A DNA stretch of 64,000 nt from Enterovibrio baiacu (GTDB lineage: Bacteria; Pseudomonadota; Gammaproteobacteria; Enterobacterales; Vibrionaceae): NCBI RefSeq assembly GCF_004120195.1, contig NZ_SCHN01000021.1:94-64093 (forward strand). Reading direction: 5' to 3'. Made by a program: the position numbers and the translations under genes. This document shows, in pieces, positions 28,274 through 38,639 of the stretch. The notes beneath the pieces were generated by a model. That model ran no database searches. It was not told the DNA's origin and worked only from the letters and a program-made list of their open reading frames with translations. Positions within the stretch are counted from its first letter, which is position 1; every line of letters begins with the position of its first letter.

Positions 28274-29281
28274 ATGATTGAAGCCGATCGCCTAATAGGT
28301 TCAGTACCGCCAATGAAAGAAGATGAGATCATTGACCGTGCTATCCGACCTAAGATGTTGGAAGACTACAAAGGTCAGGATCATGTGCGTAGCCAGATGG
28401 AGATCTTCATTCATGCAGCGAGAAAGCGTGAAGAAGCCCTCGACCATTTATTGATTTTTGGCCCGCCAGGTTTGGGTAAAACCACCTTAGCGAACATTGT
28501 TGCCAATGAGATGGACGTGAACATCCGCACCACCTCTGGCCCAGTGCTCGAAAAAGCAGGGGATTTGGCGGCATTGCTGACAAACCTTGAACCTCATGAT
28601 GTTCTGTTTATTGATGAAATTCACCGCCTTAGCCCTGTGGTTGAAGAGGTGCTGTATCCAGCGATGGAAGACTACCAACTGGATATTATGATCGGTGAAG
28701 GGCCAGCAGCGCGCTCTATCAAGATTGATTTGCCGCCATTTACGCTGGTGGGTGCAACCACCCGCGCGGGCTCGTTAACGTCACCCTTGCGCGATCGCTT
28801 TGGTATCACACAGCGTCTTGAGTATTACAACGTCGCCGACCTGAAAGGCATTGTTCAACGCAGTGCAAACTGTTTGAACTTGGTTGTGGATGAAGAAGGT
28901 GCGTATGAGATTGCGAAACGCGCCCGAGGAACGCCGCGTATTGCAAACCGCCTTCTGCGCCGTGTCCGTGATTACGCCGAGGTAAAAGCCGATGGCAACA
29001 TCAACGCCGAAATCGCGTCGAAAGCGTTGGACATGTTGGACGTTGATAACCGTGGCTTTGACTATATGGATAGAAAGCTACTGAAGTCGATCATTGAAAA
29101 ATTCGACGGTGGTCCTGTGGGTTTAGATAACCTTGCAGCCGCGATTGGTGAAGCCAAAGACACCATAGAGGATGTGTTAGAGCCGTACCTGATTCAACAA
29201 GGCTACCTGCAGCGTACTCCGCGAGGGCGTATTGCCAGCCAACGCGCCTATTTGCACTTCGGGTTTGATTTGCCCGAGTAG
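28274..29281 (+). CDS. ruvB: Holliday junction helicase motor RuvB
   Basis: A 335-residue AAA+ motor that drives branch migration. Visible are [10 protein letters not shown] at the N-terminus, Walker [19 protein letters not shown], Walker [12 protein letters not shown], sensor [19 protein letters not shown] and the C-terminal winged helix with [16 protein letters not shown]. The ATG with GGAG seven bases upstream matches the usual RuvB start; a GTG thirteen codons earlier overlaps ruvA and is rejected. Confidence 0.97.
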   Translation: MIEADRLIGSVPPMKEDEIIDRAIRPKMLEDYKGQDHVRSQMEIFIHAARKREEALDHLLIFGPPGLGKTTLANIVANEMDVNIRTTSGPVLEKAGDLAALLTNLEPHDVLFIDEIHRLSPVVEEVLYPAMEDYQLDIMIGEGPAARSIKIDLPPFTLVGATTRAGSLTSPLRDRFGITQRLEYYNVADLKGIVQRSANCLNLVVDEEGAYEIAKRARGTPRIANRLLRRVRDYAEVKADGNINAEIASKALDMLDVDNRGFDYMDRKLLKSIIEKFDGGPVGLDNLAAAIGEAKDTIEDVLEPYLIQQGYLQRTPRGRIASQRAYLHFGFDLPE

Positions 29282-29317
29282 GTTGCGCATCTAAAAAGGG
29301 TAGCCAGAAGCCAGCAA

Positions 29318-29341
29318 TCGCTGGCTTTTCTGTCTCTGTCG
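29318..29341 (+). terminator. Terminator after ruvB
   Basis: Eight-base stem AAGCCAGC / GCTGGCTT with a four-base loop and T-run, 36 bases after the ruvB stop. Confidence 0.85.
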
Positions 29342-29835
29342 TTTAGCCTTTTCTGCTCTTCCTGCTTTTATCTCGTCAACGACAGGTGTTTCGCAACCTG
29401 TAACACGTAAATTTCCCATTAACCTCAATTCAACAACTATTCTTGTCTCTATTCGCCTGTTTTTGGGTGTGCATACCATCACCTAGCGTGATCATTTGCC
29501 AAAAAAATCACGCCAAAATTGATTGATGTCTAACAATCGCAAAATTTCGACAGTGACAATTGATTAATTTGACAGCAATCAATGTACACATGCTCCAAAT
29601 ACTTTGAAGCAGTCGCCCAGAATGTTTAATATTAGACCTAGCTATATTAGGACTTACTTAACAAAATCCTAACTAGTTGGGCACAAAAGTGCAACATAAA
29701 AAGGGAGGTCTGTTTACACAGATCCCGTAAGGAAGCTTAGTTAGGCGCGGCCAGTCAGCCCCGCATGTGTTTAAGCATTTACTTATCGATGCGAAAGTAT
29801 CGCGCGCCAGCTAGTCTGGCGAGGAAGGAGTTAAC
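29342..29835 (+). promoter_or_regulatory. Long regulatory leader of cydABX, with a candidate FNR site
   Basis: Nearly 500 bases without a gene. TTGAT-GTCT-AACAA at 29523-29536 matches nine of ten conserved bases of the FNR site TTGAT-N4-ATCAA. AT-rich promoter-like sequence follows (29600-29660). The last 30 bases before cydA hold a hairpin CGCCAG / CTGGCG (29805-29821) immediately before the GAGGAAGGAG ribosome binding site, which could modulate translation. ArcA and FNR control of cydAB is known in E. coli; its use here is inferred. Confidence 0.5.
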
Positions 29836-31422
29836 ATGTTAACTGATATTGTGGATCTGTCGCGGTTCCAATTTGCTCTCACCGCGATGTATCACTTCTT
29901 ATTTGTCCCACTGACTTTAGGTATGGCATTCCTGCTTGCCATCATGGAGTCGCTCTATGTCATGACTGACAAGCAAATCTACAAGGACATGACAAAGTTC
30001 TGGGGTAAGCTTTTCGGTATTAACTTCGCGCTAGGCGTTGCAACAGGCCTAACGATGGAGTTCCAGTTTGGTACTAACTGGGCATACTACTCTCACTACG
30101 TCGGCGACATCTTTGGTGCCCCGCTCGCGATTGAAGCCTTAATGGCCTTCTTCCTTGAGTCGACGCTAGTCGGTATGTTCTTCTTCGGCTGGGATCGCCT
30201 CTCAAAACGTCAACACCTTACCGTAACCTGGTTAACTGCTATCGGCTCAAACTTCTCAGCGCTTTGGATTCTTGTCGCGAATGGCTGGATGCAAAACCCA
30301 GTGGGTGCGGAGTTCAACTTCGAAAGCATGCGAATGGAAATGGTGAGCTTTGCTGAAGTTGTACTTAACCCGGTCGCTCAGGTGAAATTCGTCCATACCG
30401 TGGCAGCAGGTTACACCACGGGTGCGATGTTCGTTTTGGGTATCAGTGCATACTACCTTCTGAAAGGCCGCGACGTTGCTTTTGCACGCCGTTCTTTCGC
30501 GATTGCAGCATCATTTGGTATGGCAGGTATTCTGTCTACAATCGTTCTGGGCGATGAATCTGGCTATGAGTTGGGTGATGTTCAGAAAGTGAAATTGGCA
30601 GCCATTGAAGCGGAATGGCACACAGAACCTGCGCCAGCAGCGTTCACTGTGTTTGGTTTCCCGAATCAAGAAACCATGGAAACCGATTACGCAATCAAGA
30701 TCCCGTATGTGATGGGTATCATCGCAACGCGTTCTTTTGATAAGCAAGTAACGGGTCTTCATGACATCGTTGACGAGCACGAAGTACGTATCCGTAACGG
30801 TATGATTGCTTACGGTTTGCTTGAAAAACTGCGTGCAGGTGAAAGAACACCTGAAAACCTGGCTGCGTTTGATGACGTGAAGAAAGATCTTGGTTTTGGT
30901 CTGCTACTGAAAGAGCAAACACCAAACGTTGTTGATGCAACGGAAGCGCAAATCAAACAAGCTGCGAAAGACTCTATTCCACAAGTAGCGCCGCTATTCT
31001 GGAGCTTCCGCATCATGGTGGCGTGTGGTTTCGCAATGCTGTTTATCTTCGGTATGGCGTTCTACCAAACCTGTCGTCAGAAAATTGATGAAAAACCATG
31101 GCTTCTGAAGCTTGCACTATTTGGTATTCCATTGCCTTGGATTGCCTGTGAAGCGGGTTGGTTCGTCGCAGAATATGGCCGTCAGCCGTGGGCTGTGGGT
31201 GAAATCCTGCCTGTACACATGGCAGCGTCCAATGTTCCTGCGTCAGAAATCATCACCTCGTTGGTTGCAATCGTTCTACTGTACACAGTGTTCTTGATTG
31301 CCGAAGTGTACTTGATGGTTAAATTCGCACGCTTAGGCCCTAGCAGCCTAAAAACAGGCCGTTATCATTTTGAAAAGCTAAAGACACCGGAAACGGATCT
31401 TGCGCGTCAAGTTGAAGCATAA
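29836..31422 (+). CDS. cydA: Cytochrome bd ubiquinol oxidase subunit I
   Basis: A 528-residue haem-bearing subunit of the high-affinity terminal oxidase, which oxidises ubiquinol and reduces O2. Visible are [22 protein letters not shown] (with the haem ligand His), [20 protein letters not shown], the long Q-loop with [21 protein letters not shown] and the [14 protein letters not shown] signature. Length and Q-loop fit the E. coli-type bd-I oxidase. It begins an operon with cydB, cydX and ybgE and has a strong AAGGAG site. Confidence 0.97.
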   Translation: MLTDIVDLSRFQFALTAMYHFLFVPLTLGMAFLLAIMESLYVMTDKQIYKDMTKFWGKLFGINFALGVATGLTMEFQFGTNWAYYSHYVGDIFGAPLAIEALMAFFLESTLVGMFFFGWDRLSKRQHLTVTWLTAIGSNFSALWILVANGWMQNPVGAEFNFESMRMEMVSFAEVVLNPVAQVKFVHTVAAGYTTGAMFVLGISAYYLLKGRDVAFARRSFAIAASFGMAGILSTIVLGDESGYELGDVQKVKLAAIEAEWHTEPAPAAFTVFGFPNQETMETDYAIKIPYVMGIIATRSFDKQVTGLHDIVDEHEVRIRNGMIAYGLLEKLRAGERTPENLAAFDDVKKDLGFGLLLKEQTPNVVDATEAQIKQAAKDSIPQVAPLFWSFRIMVACGFAMLFIFGMAFYQTCRQKIDEKPWLLKLALFGIPLPWIACEAGWFVAEYGRQPWAVGEILPVHMAASNVPASEIITSLVAIVLLYTVFLIAEVYLMVKFARLGPSSLKTGRYHFEKLKTPETDLARQVEA

Positions 31423-31436
31423 GGAGAGCGTGAGAC

Positions 31437-32573
31437 ATGTTTGAATACGAGATTCTACGTCTGATCTGGTGGGCACTGATTGGTGTTCTGCTGATTGGCT
31501 TCGCGATCACCGATGGCTTTGACATGGGTGTCGGTGCGCTGGTGCCTGTTATTGGTAAAACCGATAACGAGCGCCGCGTGATGATTAACTCGATTGCCCC
31601 TCACTGGGATGGTAACCAAGTATGGTTAATCACCGCAGGTGGTGCGTTGTTCGCCGCATGGCCGTTGGTCTACGCGGTATCATTCTCAGGTTTCTACTTG
31701 GCGATGATCCTGACGCTAGCGGCATTATGGCTGCGTCCAATTGGTTTCGACTACCGTTCGAAAATTGAAGATCCACGCTGGCGTAAAACCTGGGACTGGG
31801 GCATTTTCGTTGGTAGCTTCGTGCCGCCAATCATCTTCGGTGTTGCATTCGGTAACCTGCTTCAGGGCGTACCTTTTGAACTGAACGAATTCCTTATCCC
31901 AACGTACCGAGGTTCATTCTTTGGTCTGCTGAATCCATTTGCGATTCTATGTGGTTTGGTGAGTTTGTTCATGATCGTGACACAAGGTGCGACATACCTT
32001 CAGATGAAAACCACCGATGCGCTGCACGTCCGCGCACGTAATGTGGCGCAGATTTCTGCGATTCTGACGGCAGTATGTTTTGCACTTGCTGGCTTCTGGG
32101 CACAAAGCATTGAAGGCTATGTGATCACCAGCGAAATCATGACCAATGCAACGTCAAACCCATTAAACAAAGAAGTGATGACCCTCACCGGTGCACTATT
32201 CAATAACTACGACGCTTATCCGCTACTATGGGCTGCTCCGGCACTTGCTGTGTTCATGCCATTGTTGGTTGCTGTGTGCGCGCGTTTCGAGCGTGACGGT
32301 TTTGCTTTCTTGTTCAACAGCCTTGCGATTGCGGGCGTGATTTTGACAGCAGGTTTCGCCATGTTCCCATTCGTGATGCCTTCTAGCTTGTTCCCAGCTC
32401 ACAGCTTAACCATGTGGGATGCGACATCGAGCGAACTAACGTTGAACATCATGACGGGCGTTGCGTTTGTTATGGTGCCAATCATCCTGTCTTACACCGC
32501 GTGGTGTTACTACAAGATGTTTGGCCGTCTTGATGACAAGTTCATCGAAGAAAACAAAACCTCACTGTACTAA
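31437..32573 (+). CDS. cydB: Cytochrome bd ubiquinol oxidase subunit II
   Basis: A 378-residue polytopic subunit. Visible are the N-terminal LRLIWWALIGVLLIGFAITDGFD (shown in part), NSIAPHWDGNQVWLITAGGALF and WAQSIEGYVITSE, typical of CydB. GGAGAGCGTGAG precedes the ATG, 14 bases after cydA. Confidence 0.97.
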   Translation: MFEYEILRLIWWALIGVLLIGFAITDGFDMGVGALVPVIGKTDNERRVMINSIAPHWDGNQVWLITAGGALFAAWPLVYAVSFSGFYLAMILTLAALWLRPIGFDYRSKIEDPRWRKTWDWGIFVGSFVPPIIFGVAFGNLLQGVPFELNEFLIPTYRGSFFGLLNPFAILCGLVSLFMIVTQGATYLQMKTTDALHVRARNVAQISAILTAVCFALAGFWAQSIEGYVITSEIMTNATSNPLNKEVMTLTGALFNNYDAYPLLWAAPALAVFMPLLVAVCARFERDGFAFLFNSLAIAGVILTAGFAMFPFVMPSSLFPAHSLTMWDATSSELTLNIMTGVAFVMVPIILSYTAWCYYKMFGRLDDKFIEENKTSLY

Positions 32574-32588
32574 GAGAAGGAGTCAACC

Positions 32589-32699
32589 ATGTGGTATTTC
32601 GCTTGGATTCTAGGTGTATTGCTGGCGTGCTCGTTCGGTATTATCAATGCGCTTTGGTTAGAACACACTGAAGCCATGGATCACGACAGTGAAGAATAA
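32589..32699 (+). CDS. cydX: Cytochrome bd small subunit CydX
   Basis: A 36-residue protein with one transmembrane helix, starting MWYFAWILGVLLACSFGIIN and ending in an acidic tail. This is the classic CydX sequence; the protein stabilises the haems of CydAB. AAGGAG lies upstream, and its end overlaps ybgE. Confidence 0.95.
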   Translation: MWYFAWILGVLLACSFGIINALWLEHTEAMDHDSEE

Positions 32700-32994
32700 G
32701 TTCACGACTATGTTGGACGGTCTGCATGACCGTCTTCATAAGCGTGTTTTGATGATCATGTCATTGGTGCTTGCCCTGACATGTGCGGGATTGGTGATTT
32801 GGGATCCGCAGACGTTTGCGGACAGAATTGGCGGCTTCAGTGTCGCCAATGCCCCAGCACTGATTTGGGCGACATGTACGGGGATCATTCACGGCATGGC
32901 GTTCAAACCGCGCTTTTGGTTTTGGCAATTGGTCTTTTTCCCCCCGTTTGCATGGGCAGTGATGATTTCTATCCTCGCGACTGCATTCATTTAA
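32689..32994 (+). CDS. ybgE: Cyd operon protein YbgE
   Basis: A 101-residue membrane protein with three hydrophobic helices (residues about 22-40, 55-72 and 78-100). It occupies the YbgE position between cydX and ybgC. The start chosen is a GTG overlapping cydX by 11 bases; an ATG seven codons later is possible. Its exact role is unknown. Confidence 0.85.
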   Translation: MKNKFTTMLDGLHDRLHKRVLMIMSLVLALTCAGLVIWDPQTFADRIGGFSVANAPALIWATCTGIIHGMAFKPRFWFWQLVFFPPFAWAVMISILATAFI

Positions 32995-33021
32995 AGACGC
33001 AATGACCGTTCATCTTTGCAG

Positions 33022-33056
33022 CAGCCTGAGCGCCTTTGGCCTCAGGCTGTTTTATT
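33022..33056 (+). terminator. Terminator of the cyd operon
   Basis: Nine-base stem CAGCCTGAG / CTCAGGCTG with a ten-base loop and a TTTTATTTT tail, 28 bases after ybgE. It separates cyd from tol genes. Confidence 0.88.
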
Positions 33057-33161
33057 TTGCGCCAATCGTGACCTACTACGTTGCAACGTGCTTTCAATAC
33101 CTTGAGTAAGTCAGTTATAGTAATTCGCTAAACCTTATTATGGATTTCAGGTAATTATCGG

Positions 33162-33575
33162 ATGAGCCAACCCCACCCATTCTGCTGGCCGGTTCGTATT
33201 TACTACGAAGATACTGATGTTGGTGGTCTTGTATATCATGCGAACTATATCAAGTACTTCGAACGCGCAAGGACAGAACTTTTACGTAGCATTGGTGTCA
33301 ATCAACAAGTGCTATTTAAAGAACACACTGCATTCGTGGTACGTCATATGGATATCGACTTTATCAAGGGCGCAAGGTTCGACGAATTGTTAACGGTCGA
33401 AACCACGGTGTCAGAGCTTCGTCGTGTGACCCTTACTTTCTGTCAGAATTTAGTTAATTCAGAAGGGCAGGTATTGTGTCGGGCCATCGTTAAGGTAGCC
33501 TGTGTCGATTCTGAGAAAATGAAACCCAAATCCATTCCCCCATCGATTCAATCGGAGATTTTAAGTGAGCGCTGA
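33162..33575 (+). CDS. ybgC: Acyl-CoA thioesterase YbgC (Tol-Pal system)
   Basis: A 137-residue hotdog-fold thioesterase. Visible are [28 protein letters not shown] (shown in part as [16 protein letters not shown]), the tyrosine/aspartate active-site motif, and [15 protein letters not shown]. The protein hydrolyses short or phospholipid-linked acyl-CoA and is the first gene of the tol-pal cluster. It overlaps tolQ by 11 bases. Confidence 0.95.
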   Translation: MSQPHPFCWPVRIYYEDTDVGGLVYHANYIKYFERARTELLRSIGVNQQVLFKEHTAFVVRHMDIDFIKGARFDELLTVETTVSELRRVTLTFCQNLVNSEGQVLCRAIVKVACVDSEKMKPKSIPPSIQSEILSER

Positions 33576-34251
33576 ACTGTCAATTCTTGATCTGTTTTTG
33601 CAAGCGAGTCTGCTCGTTAAAGCAGTGATGTTGGTTCTGCTTGGCATGTCAATCGTGTCTTGGGCGATGATCATCAAACGTTCTCAAGTCCTTTCTCAGG
33701 CAACGGCAAAAGCAGAACGTTTTGAAGACCGTTTTTGGTCTGGAATGGATCTCTCTCAGCTGTTTCAAGAAGTGCAAGCGCGCAAAGATCAGCTGACAGG
33801 CAGTGAACAAATTTTCTACTCGGGCTTTAAAGAGTTTGCTCGCCTTCACCGCAGTAATGGCAAAGTGCCAGAAGCCGTGATGGAAGGAACAGGCCGTGCC
33901 ATGCGCGTGTCGCTGTCGAAAGAAGTTGAATCACTTGAAACCAACCTACCATTCTTAGCCACCGTGGGCTCAATCAGTCCTTACATCGGTCTGTTTGGTA
34001 CGGTGTGGGGCATCATGCACGCGTTTATCGCGCTTGGTGCGGTGAAACAGGCGACATTGGCCATGGTTGCGCCAGGCATCGCGGAAGCGCTAGTGGCAAC
34101 GGCAATGGGCCTATTTGCTGCAATCCCAGCGGTAATGGCTTATAACAAGTTAACCTCCAAGGTAGGTAAGCTCGAAAATAACTATGTGAACTTCATGGAA
34201 GAGTTTTCTAGCATTTTGCACCGTCAGGCATTCGCTGCACCGAAGGAGTAA
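33565..34251 (+). CDS. tolQ: Tol-Pal inner-membrane protein TolQ
   Basis: A 228-residue protein with three transmembrane helices (about residues 15-35, 130-155 and 165-190), homologous to ExbB and MotA. Visible are [22 protein letters not shown] and [22 protein letters not shown], the conserved TolQ helices. Together with TolR it uses the proton gradient to energise TolA during outer-membrane constriction. It starts at GTG inside the end of ybgC. Confidence 0.97.
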   Translation: MSAELSILDLFLQASLLVKAVMLVLLGMSIVSWAMIIKRSQVLSQATAKAERFEDRFWSGMDLSQLFQEVQARKDQLTGSEQIFYSGFKEFARLHRSNGKVPEAVMEGTGRAMRVSLSKEVESLETNLPFLATVGSISPYIGLFGTVWGIMHAFIALGAVKQATLAMVAPGIAEALVATAMGLFAAIPAVMAYNKLTSKVGKLENNYVNFMEEFSSILHRQAFAAPKE

Positions 34252-34254
34252 GCC

Positions 34255-34701
34255 ATGCCTTATCAATCTAAACGGCGGAAAATGACTGCCGAGATAAACG
34301 TGGTGCCATACATCGATGTCATGTTGGTGTTGCTTATCATCTTTATGGTAACAGCCCCCTTTGTTACGCAGGGCGTGGATGTTGACCTTCCACAAACATC
34401 TACCGCGAAAACGGCGGCAGACCTTGCAAGTGACGCAGACAGTGGCGCATTTATCATTGTTGAGGTCGACCAAAATGGCGGCCTGGGCTTGAGTGTCAAC
34501 AATGGTGATATGGAGCGTGGCTTGTCTTTGCAAGATATGTTGGTGCGCGTAAAAGCGGAACTTGAACTAAACCCTAAATCGCCGGTATTGGTTGGCGGTG
34601 ATGGTCGAGTGCCTTATTCAGAGATCATCCTAACATTGGATGCGTTGAACCAAGCGGGTGTGTCCTCGGTAGGACTCATGACTGAACCGCTTGATTCGTA
34701 A
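34255..34701 (+). CDS. tolR: Tol-Pal inner-membrane protein TolR
   Basis: A 148-residue ExbD-like protein. One transmembrane helix (about residues 18-38) carries the essential Asp in [18 protein letters not shown], followed by a periplasmic domain ending in [19 protein letters not shown]. It lies three bases after tolQ. Confidence 0.97.
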   Translation: MPYQSKRRKMTAEINVVPYIDVMLVLLIIFMVTAPFVTQGVDVDLPQTSTAKTAADLASDADSGAFIIVEVDQNGGLGLSVNNGDMERGLSLQDMLVRVKAELELNPKSPVLVGGDGRVPYSEIILTLDALNQAGVSSVGLMTEPLDS

Positions 34702-34714
34702 GATGAGTAACTGA

Positions 34715-35809
34715 ATGAAGAAGAACGAGAACACAAGCTACTCAGGCGCAACGATCATATCCGTGCTTTTGCATGCCGCGTTGTTTGGAGGATTGTTGTG
34801 GGGCGCAGATTTCACAAAAGTATCGCACCAGCCTGCGGGGCAGAGTATTGAAGCGGTCGTTATCGACCCGAGCGTTGTGAACGAACAAGCGCGAAAAATT
34901 CGTCAGCAACGTGATGAAGCTAAACGACAAGAGAGCGATCGCCTTCGTCGCCTGGAACAACAAGCTGATCAACTTGAAAAGCAGCGCGAACAAGAAGAGA
35001 AACGTCTTCGCGAGTTGCGTGCTGAAAAGCTAGCGGCTGAAAAAGAGGCACGAGAAGCAGAAATTGAGCGCAAGCGTATTTCCGAAGCCCGTAAAAAAGA
35101 GGCTGAAGAGCAACGCAAAGCTAAAGAAGCCACACGCATCGCCCAAGAGAAATCTGCGGCAGCAGAAGCTGAACGCCAGCGTAAAGTCGCTGAACAGCGT
35201 AAAGCGGAAGAAGCGGCGAAAAAGGCAGAAGCTGAGCGCGTACGTGCTGAACAGGAACGTAAGAAAGCAGAAGCCGAACGCGAACGCCAGTTAGCTGAGA
35301 AAAAACGTGCGGAAGAAGAAGCTCGCAAGGCAGAAGAAGCGCGTCAACGTAAGCTTGCTGAGCAGAAGAAAGCTGAAGAGGCGGCCCGCAAGGCAGAAGC
35401 TGCGCGTGTAGAGGCAGAGCGTAAAGCGGAAGCAGCACGTAAGAAGCAAGCAGAGCAGGAGGCTGCCCTCAACGAGCTTTTTAGCGGTCTCGAGTCCGAA
35501 TCGGCAAATCGCGGTTCGGCTCGAGGGCGATTTATTTCTGATGAAGTTTCTCGCTACGGCGCAATTTACACACAAATGATCAAGCAAAACTTGCTGGTTG
35601 ATAGCAGTTTCTCTGGCCAAGAGTGTGTGGTGAAAATGCGCTTGTCGAGCACAGGGCTTTTACTCGATGTAAATGAAGTGGGTGGAAATCGCACTTTATG
35701 TCGAGCAACGAAAACGGCCGTATTGAAAGTATCATCCTTCCCAATGCCGGAAGATAAAGAAGTCGCAGCCGAGCTTCAAAATATTGAACTGACTGTGAAA
35801 CCAGAGTAA
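34715..35809 (+). CDS. tolA: Tol-Pal periplasm-spanning protein TolA
   Basis: A 364-residue protein. A signal-anchor helix (about residues 13-30) is followed by a long Lys/Ala/Glu/Arg-rich coiled coil (about 48-255) that crosses the periplasm, and a C-terminal globular domain (about 265-364) with the expected two cysteines (ECVVKMRLSSTG and NRTLCRATKTAVL). TolA links TolQR to TolB and Pal. Confidence 0.95.
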   Translation: MKKNENTSYSGATIISVLLHAALFGGLLWGADFTKVSHQPAGQSIEAVVIDPSVVNEQARKIRQQRDEAKRQESDRLRRLEQQADQLEKQREQEEKRLRELRAEKLAAEKEAREAEIERKRISEARKKEAEEQRKAKEATRIAQEKSAAAEAERQRKVAEQRKAEEAAKKAEAERVRAEQERKKAEAERERQLAEKKRAEEEARKAEEARQRKLAEQKKAEEAARKAEAARVEAERKAEAARKKQAEQEAALNELFSGLESESANRGSARGRFISDEVSRYGAIYTQMIKQNLLVDSSFSGQECVVKMRLSSTGLLLDVNEVGGNRTLCRATKTAVLKVSSFPMPEDKEVAAELQNIELTVKPE

Positions 35810-35821
35810 GAGGGATTCTTC

Positions 35822-37177
35822 ATGTTGAAACGTGTTTTCTTTGGTGTGTTTGCACTCATGCTTGCGGCTATCCAGCCTGCACATGCTGAGCTCAAACTCG
35901 TCATCACCGAAGGGGTCAACTCTGCACGTCCTATCGCCATTGTCCCTTTTAAGTGGGAAGGCGAAGGCAAATTACCGACCAATGTGTCTGATGTTATCGC
36001 ATCAGATCTTCAACGCAGTGGCAAATTCAGCCCAGTCCCAACCGACAAAATGCCACAAACGCCTTACAGCGATGAAAACGTGGATTTCAACGATTGGACT
36101 GCATTGGGTGTCGATGCGCTGGTTACGGGGACAATTAATAAAACGCCAGACGGGAAGTATCGCGTTAAGTTTCAACTGATTGATATTGTTCGCGGACAAC
36201 TAACAGGCGGAAGCAGCAAAGGTTTAAATGACAAAGGTGAACTGGTACTGACTAAAGACCATGTACCTTTGGATAAAACGTGGAGTGTTGACAGCAACAA
36301 GCTAAGAACATCAGCGCACTTAATTTCAAACCTTGTTTATGAACAATTAACGGGTGAGAAGGGTGCATTCTTAACAAAGATTGCTTACGTTGTTGTTGAT
36401 GACAAATCCAATCATCCTTATCAGTTGAGAATTTCTGATTACGATGGTTTTAATGAGCAGCTTGTTATTCGCTCTACACAGCCTTTGATGTCACCTGCAT
36501 GGTCACCTGATGGTAAGCAGCTTGCCTACGTCAGCTTTGAAAATGGCCAAGCGCAGATCTTTATCATGGACATCTTTACGACGGGCAAGCGAGAGATGAT
36601 TTCGTCATTTCCTCGTCATAATGGTTCGCCAAGATTTTCGCCGGATGGCAACAAGTTAGCTTTGGTACTTTCCAAGACAGGCAGCTTGCAGGTTTATGTG
36701 TTAGATCTGAGAACGCGCAAGATGGAACAAATCACCAAAGGGCGCGCGAACAACACCGAACCTTTCTGGGATCCAGATGGGCAGTCTTTGATCTTTACGT
36801 CAGACCGGGGTGGTAAACCACAGATTTATCGAGTAAATTTAGCCGACGGTTCTACCAACAGGTTGACTTGGCAGGGTAGCCAAAACCTCGGTGGTCAGCT
36901 GACACCGGATGGTAGATTCCTTGTAATGGTTCACCGCTCGGACTCAGGTTACAACATTGCAAAACAAGATTTGCAAACGGGTGCCGTAGAAGTTCTAACC
37001 AAAACGATGCTTGATGAATCACCAAGCCTCGCACCGAATGGCAGCATGGTCATTTACAGCTCGGTTTACGGGCGTAATAACGTACTTTCACTGGTTTCTA
37101 TTGATGGACGGTTTAAAGCACGGCTACCAGCAACAAACGGTCGAGTTAGGGCACCAGCATGGTCCCCGTTCCAATAA
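35822..37177 (+). CDS. tolB: Tol-Pal periplasmic protein TolB
   Basis: A 451-residue periplasmic protein. A signal peptide ends near QPAHA (residue 22). The N-terminal alpha/beta domain (23-165) is followed by a six-bladed beta-propeller with WD40-like PD repeats, e.g. [28 protein letters not shown] and [16 protein letters not shown]. It binds Pal and TolA in outer-membrane constriction. 12 bases separate it from tolA. Confidence 0.96.
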   Translation: MLKRVFFGVFALMLAAIQPAHAELKLVITEGVNSARPIAIVPFKWEGEGKLPTNVSDVIASDLQRSGKFSPVPTDKMPQTPYSDENVDFNDWTALGVDALVTGTINKTPDGKYRVKFQLIDIVRGQLTGGSSKGLNDKGELVLTKDHVPLDKTWSVDSNKLRTSAHLISNLVYEQLTGEKGAFLTKIAYVVVDDKSNHPYQLRISDYDGFNEQLVIRSTQPLMSPAWSPDGKQLAYVSFENGQAQIFIMDIFTTGKREMISSFPRHNGSPRFSPDGNKLALVLSKTGSLQVYVLDLRTRKMEQITKGRANNTEPFWDPDGQSLIFTSDRGGKPQIYRVNLADGSTNRLTWQGSQNLGGQLTPDGRFLVMVHRSDSGYNIAKQDLQTGAVEVLTKTMLDESPSLAPNGSMVIYSSVYGRNNVLSLVSIDGRFKARLPATNGRVRAPAWSPFQ

Positions 37178-37209
37178 TATTTGCGCTTATTTGAAATAAG
37201 GAAAACGAG

Positions 37210-37731
37210 ATGCAATTGAATAAAGTACTTAAGGGTTTGGCGGTAGCGCTACCTATGTTTACCCTAGCGGCTTGTAGCTCTAGCGACAGCTCTACTGATA
37301 GCACGGGTTCTGAAACCAACAAAGGTCAAGAAACCACTATCGTAACACCAGTAGACGGCGGCCAAGGTGGTCTGACTGAGCAGGAAATTCGTGCAAACGA
37401 ACTGCGTCAGTCTCAAACTATTTACTTCAACTTTGATGACTACTCTGTATTGCCACAGTTTGAAGACATGCTAGACGCGCACGCTGAATTCCTACGTGCA
37501 AACGACAGCATCAAAGTGGTTGTTGAAGGTCACGCCGATGAGCGCGGCACACCTGAATACAACATCGCACTTGGCGAGCGCCGTGCGAACGCAGTAGCGA
37601 AATACCTGCAAGCGCTAGGTGTTCCAGCTTCTCAAATTTCTATCGTAAGCTACGGCGAAGAGAAACCATTGGTGCTAGGCCAAGGTGAAGAAGCCTACGC
37701 GAAGAACCGCCGTGCGGTTCTGGTTTACTAA
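37210..37731 (+). CDS. pal: Peptidoglycan-associated lipoprotein Pal
   Basis: A 173-residue outer-membrane lipoprotein with lipobox LAAC (Cys22) and a C-terminal OmpA-like peptidoglycan-binding domain: [37 protein letters not shown] and the diaminopimelate-binding Asp and Arg in [11 protein letters not shown]. It anchors the outer membrane to the wall and is pulled by TolA/TolB. Confidence 0.97.
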   Translation: MQLNKVLKGLAVALPMFTLAACSSSDSSTDSTGSETNKGQETTIVTPVDGGQGGLTEQEIRANELRQSQTIYFNFDDYSVLPQFEDMLDAHAEFLRANDSIKVVVEGHADERGTPEYNIALGERRANAVAKYLQALGVPASQISIVSYGEEKPLVLGQGEEAYAKNRRAVLVY

Positions 37732-37746
37732 GTTAGAAGGTAAATC

Positions 37747-38490
37747 ATGATGAACAGTAACACTTTGCGTTCTTTATCGCTGGCGTTACTGGTGAGTGTG
37801 GCAGCCCCTGCGGCTGCTGCACCTGCTCCGGTGACTGAGTTAGGCAGTGGTGGTAGCAGTAGCTCTGTAGAGCGCTTGGAGCGAATGCTAGAAGCCCGCA
37901 ACCAAATGCAAATCGACATGCAACGTCAGCTAGAACAAATGGCAGGCGAGTTGGACGAATTGCGCGGCACTGTTGAAAGAAACAGCTATGAATTAAATCA
38001 GATGTTGGAACGCCAACGCGACTTGTACCGTGAAATCGATACCCTTCGCACCGCAAAACCAGCAGCTGCTGTCGAAAACAAAACCGACAAGCCTGCTTCG
38101 TCAGAAGCGTATTCAAACAATCAGTCTGAAAACGCAGAGTACGATGCCGCTGTGAACCTGATTCTCAAAGAGAAAAACTACCAAGGTGCCACAGATGCTT
38201 TCAATGCGTTTTTGACCAAGTACCCTCAATCAATCTACAAGCCAAATGCGCACTATTGGTTGGGTCAGCTTTACTTCTCTAAAAGTGAGCTAAGTTTGGC
38301 GAAGCAGCACTTTGATGCGGTCAGCCAGTTTGCAAAATCAAGCAAGCGTGCTGATGCAATGCTCAAGCTTGGCATGATTGCAGATCGTGAAGGCGACAAA
38401 GCCACAGCGAAGAGCTTGTTCCAGAAAGTGGTGACCGAGTACCCTGGGTCAACCACGGCAAGCCAAGCTGAAAAGCAAATGAAGAAGTAA
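37747..38490 (+). CDS. cpoB: Cell division coordinator CpoB (YbgF)
   Basis: A 247-residue periplasmic protein. Signal peptide ends in the AAPAAAA run (about residue 25). An N-terminal coiled coil (about 38-105) forms the trimer; three TPR repeats follow (about 130-245: AFNAFLTKYPQSIYKPNAHY, SKRADAMLKLGMIADREG). CpoB links Tol-Pal with PBP1b. It is the last gene of the tol cluster; two adjacent ATGs are possible starts. Confidence 0.94.
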   Translation: MMNSNTLRSLSLALLVSVAAPAAAAPAPVTELGSGGSSSSVERLERMLEARNQMQIDMQRQLEQMAGELDELRGTVERNSYELNQMLERQRDLYREIDTLRTAKPAAAVENKTDKPASSEAYSNNQSENAEYDAAVNLILKEKNYQGATDAFNAFLTKYPQSIYKPNAHYWLGQLYFSKSELSLAKQHFDAVSQFAKSSKRADAMLKLGMIADREGDKATAKSLFQKVVTEYPGSTTASQAEKQMKK

Positions 38491-38508
38491 ACGCAACCAC
38501 TTCCCTAT

Positions 38509-38535
38509 AAAGCCGACCTTGAGTCGGCTTTTTCT
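38509..38535 (+). terminator. Terminator of the tol-pal operon
   Basis: Nine-base stem AAAGCCGAC / GTCGGCTTT with a five-base loop and T-tail, 18 bases after cpoB. Confidence 0.88.
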
Positions 38536-38579
38536 TTGCAATTTTATTGCGTCTCTAAGTCACAACGCATTTTCTGAGA

Positions 38580-38608
38580 TGAAAATGCTGCTATAAGGCG
38601 TGTATAAT
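38580..38608 (+). promoter_or_regulatory. nadA promoter with extended -10 box
   Basis: TGTATAAT (extended -10, TATAAT at 38603-38608) with a weak -35 TGAAAA 17 bases before it. The start of transcription would fall near 38614-38618, so the ATG at 38607 overlaps the -10 box and cannot be the true nadA start. Confidence 0.75.
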
Positions 38609-38639
38609 GGCCGAACTGCAAGCATATCTGAGTAAGTGG

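Noticed and set aside
38607-38639. Upstream NadA start
   Set aside because: That ATG overlaps the TATAAT -10 box, so it is not transcribed in the main mRNA.
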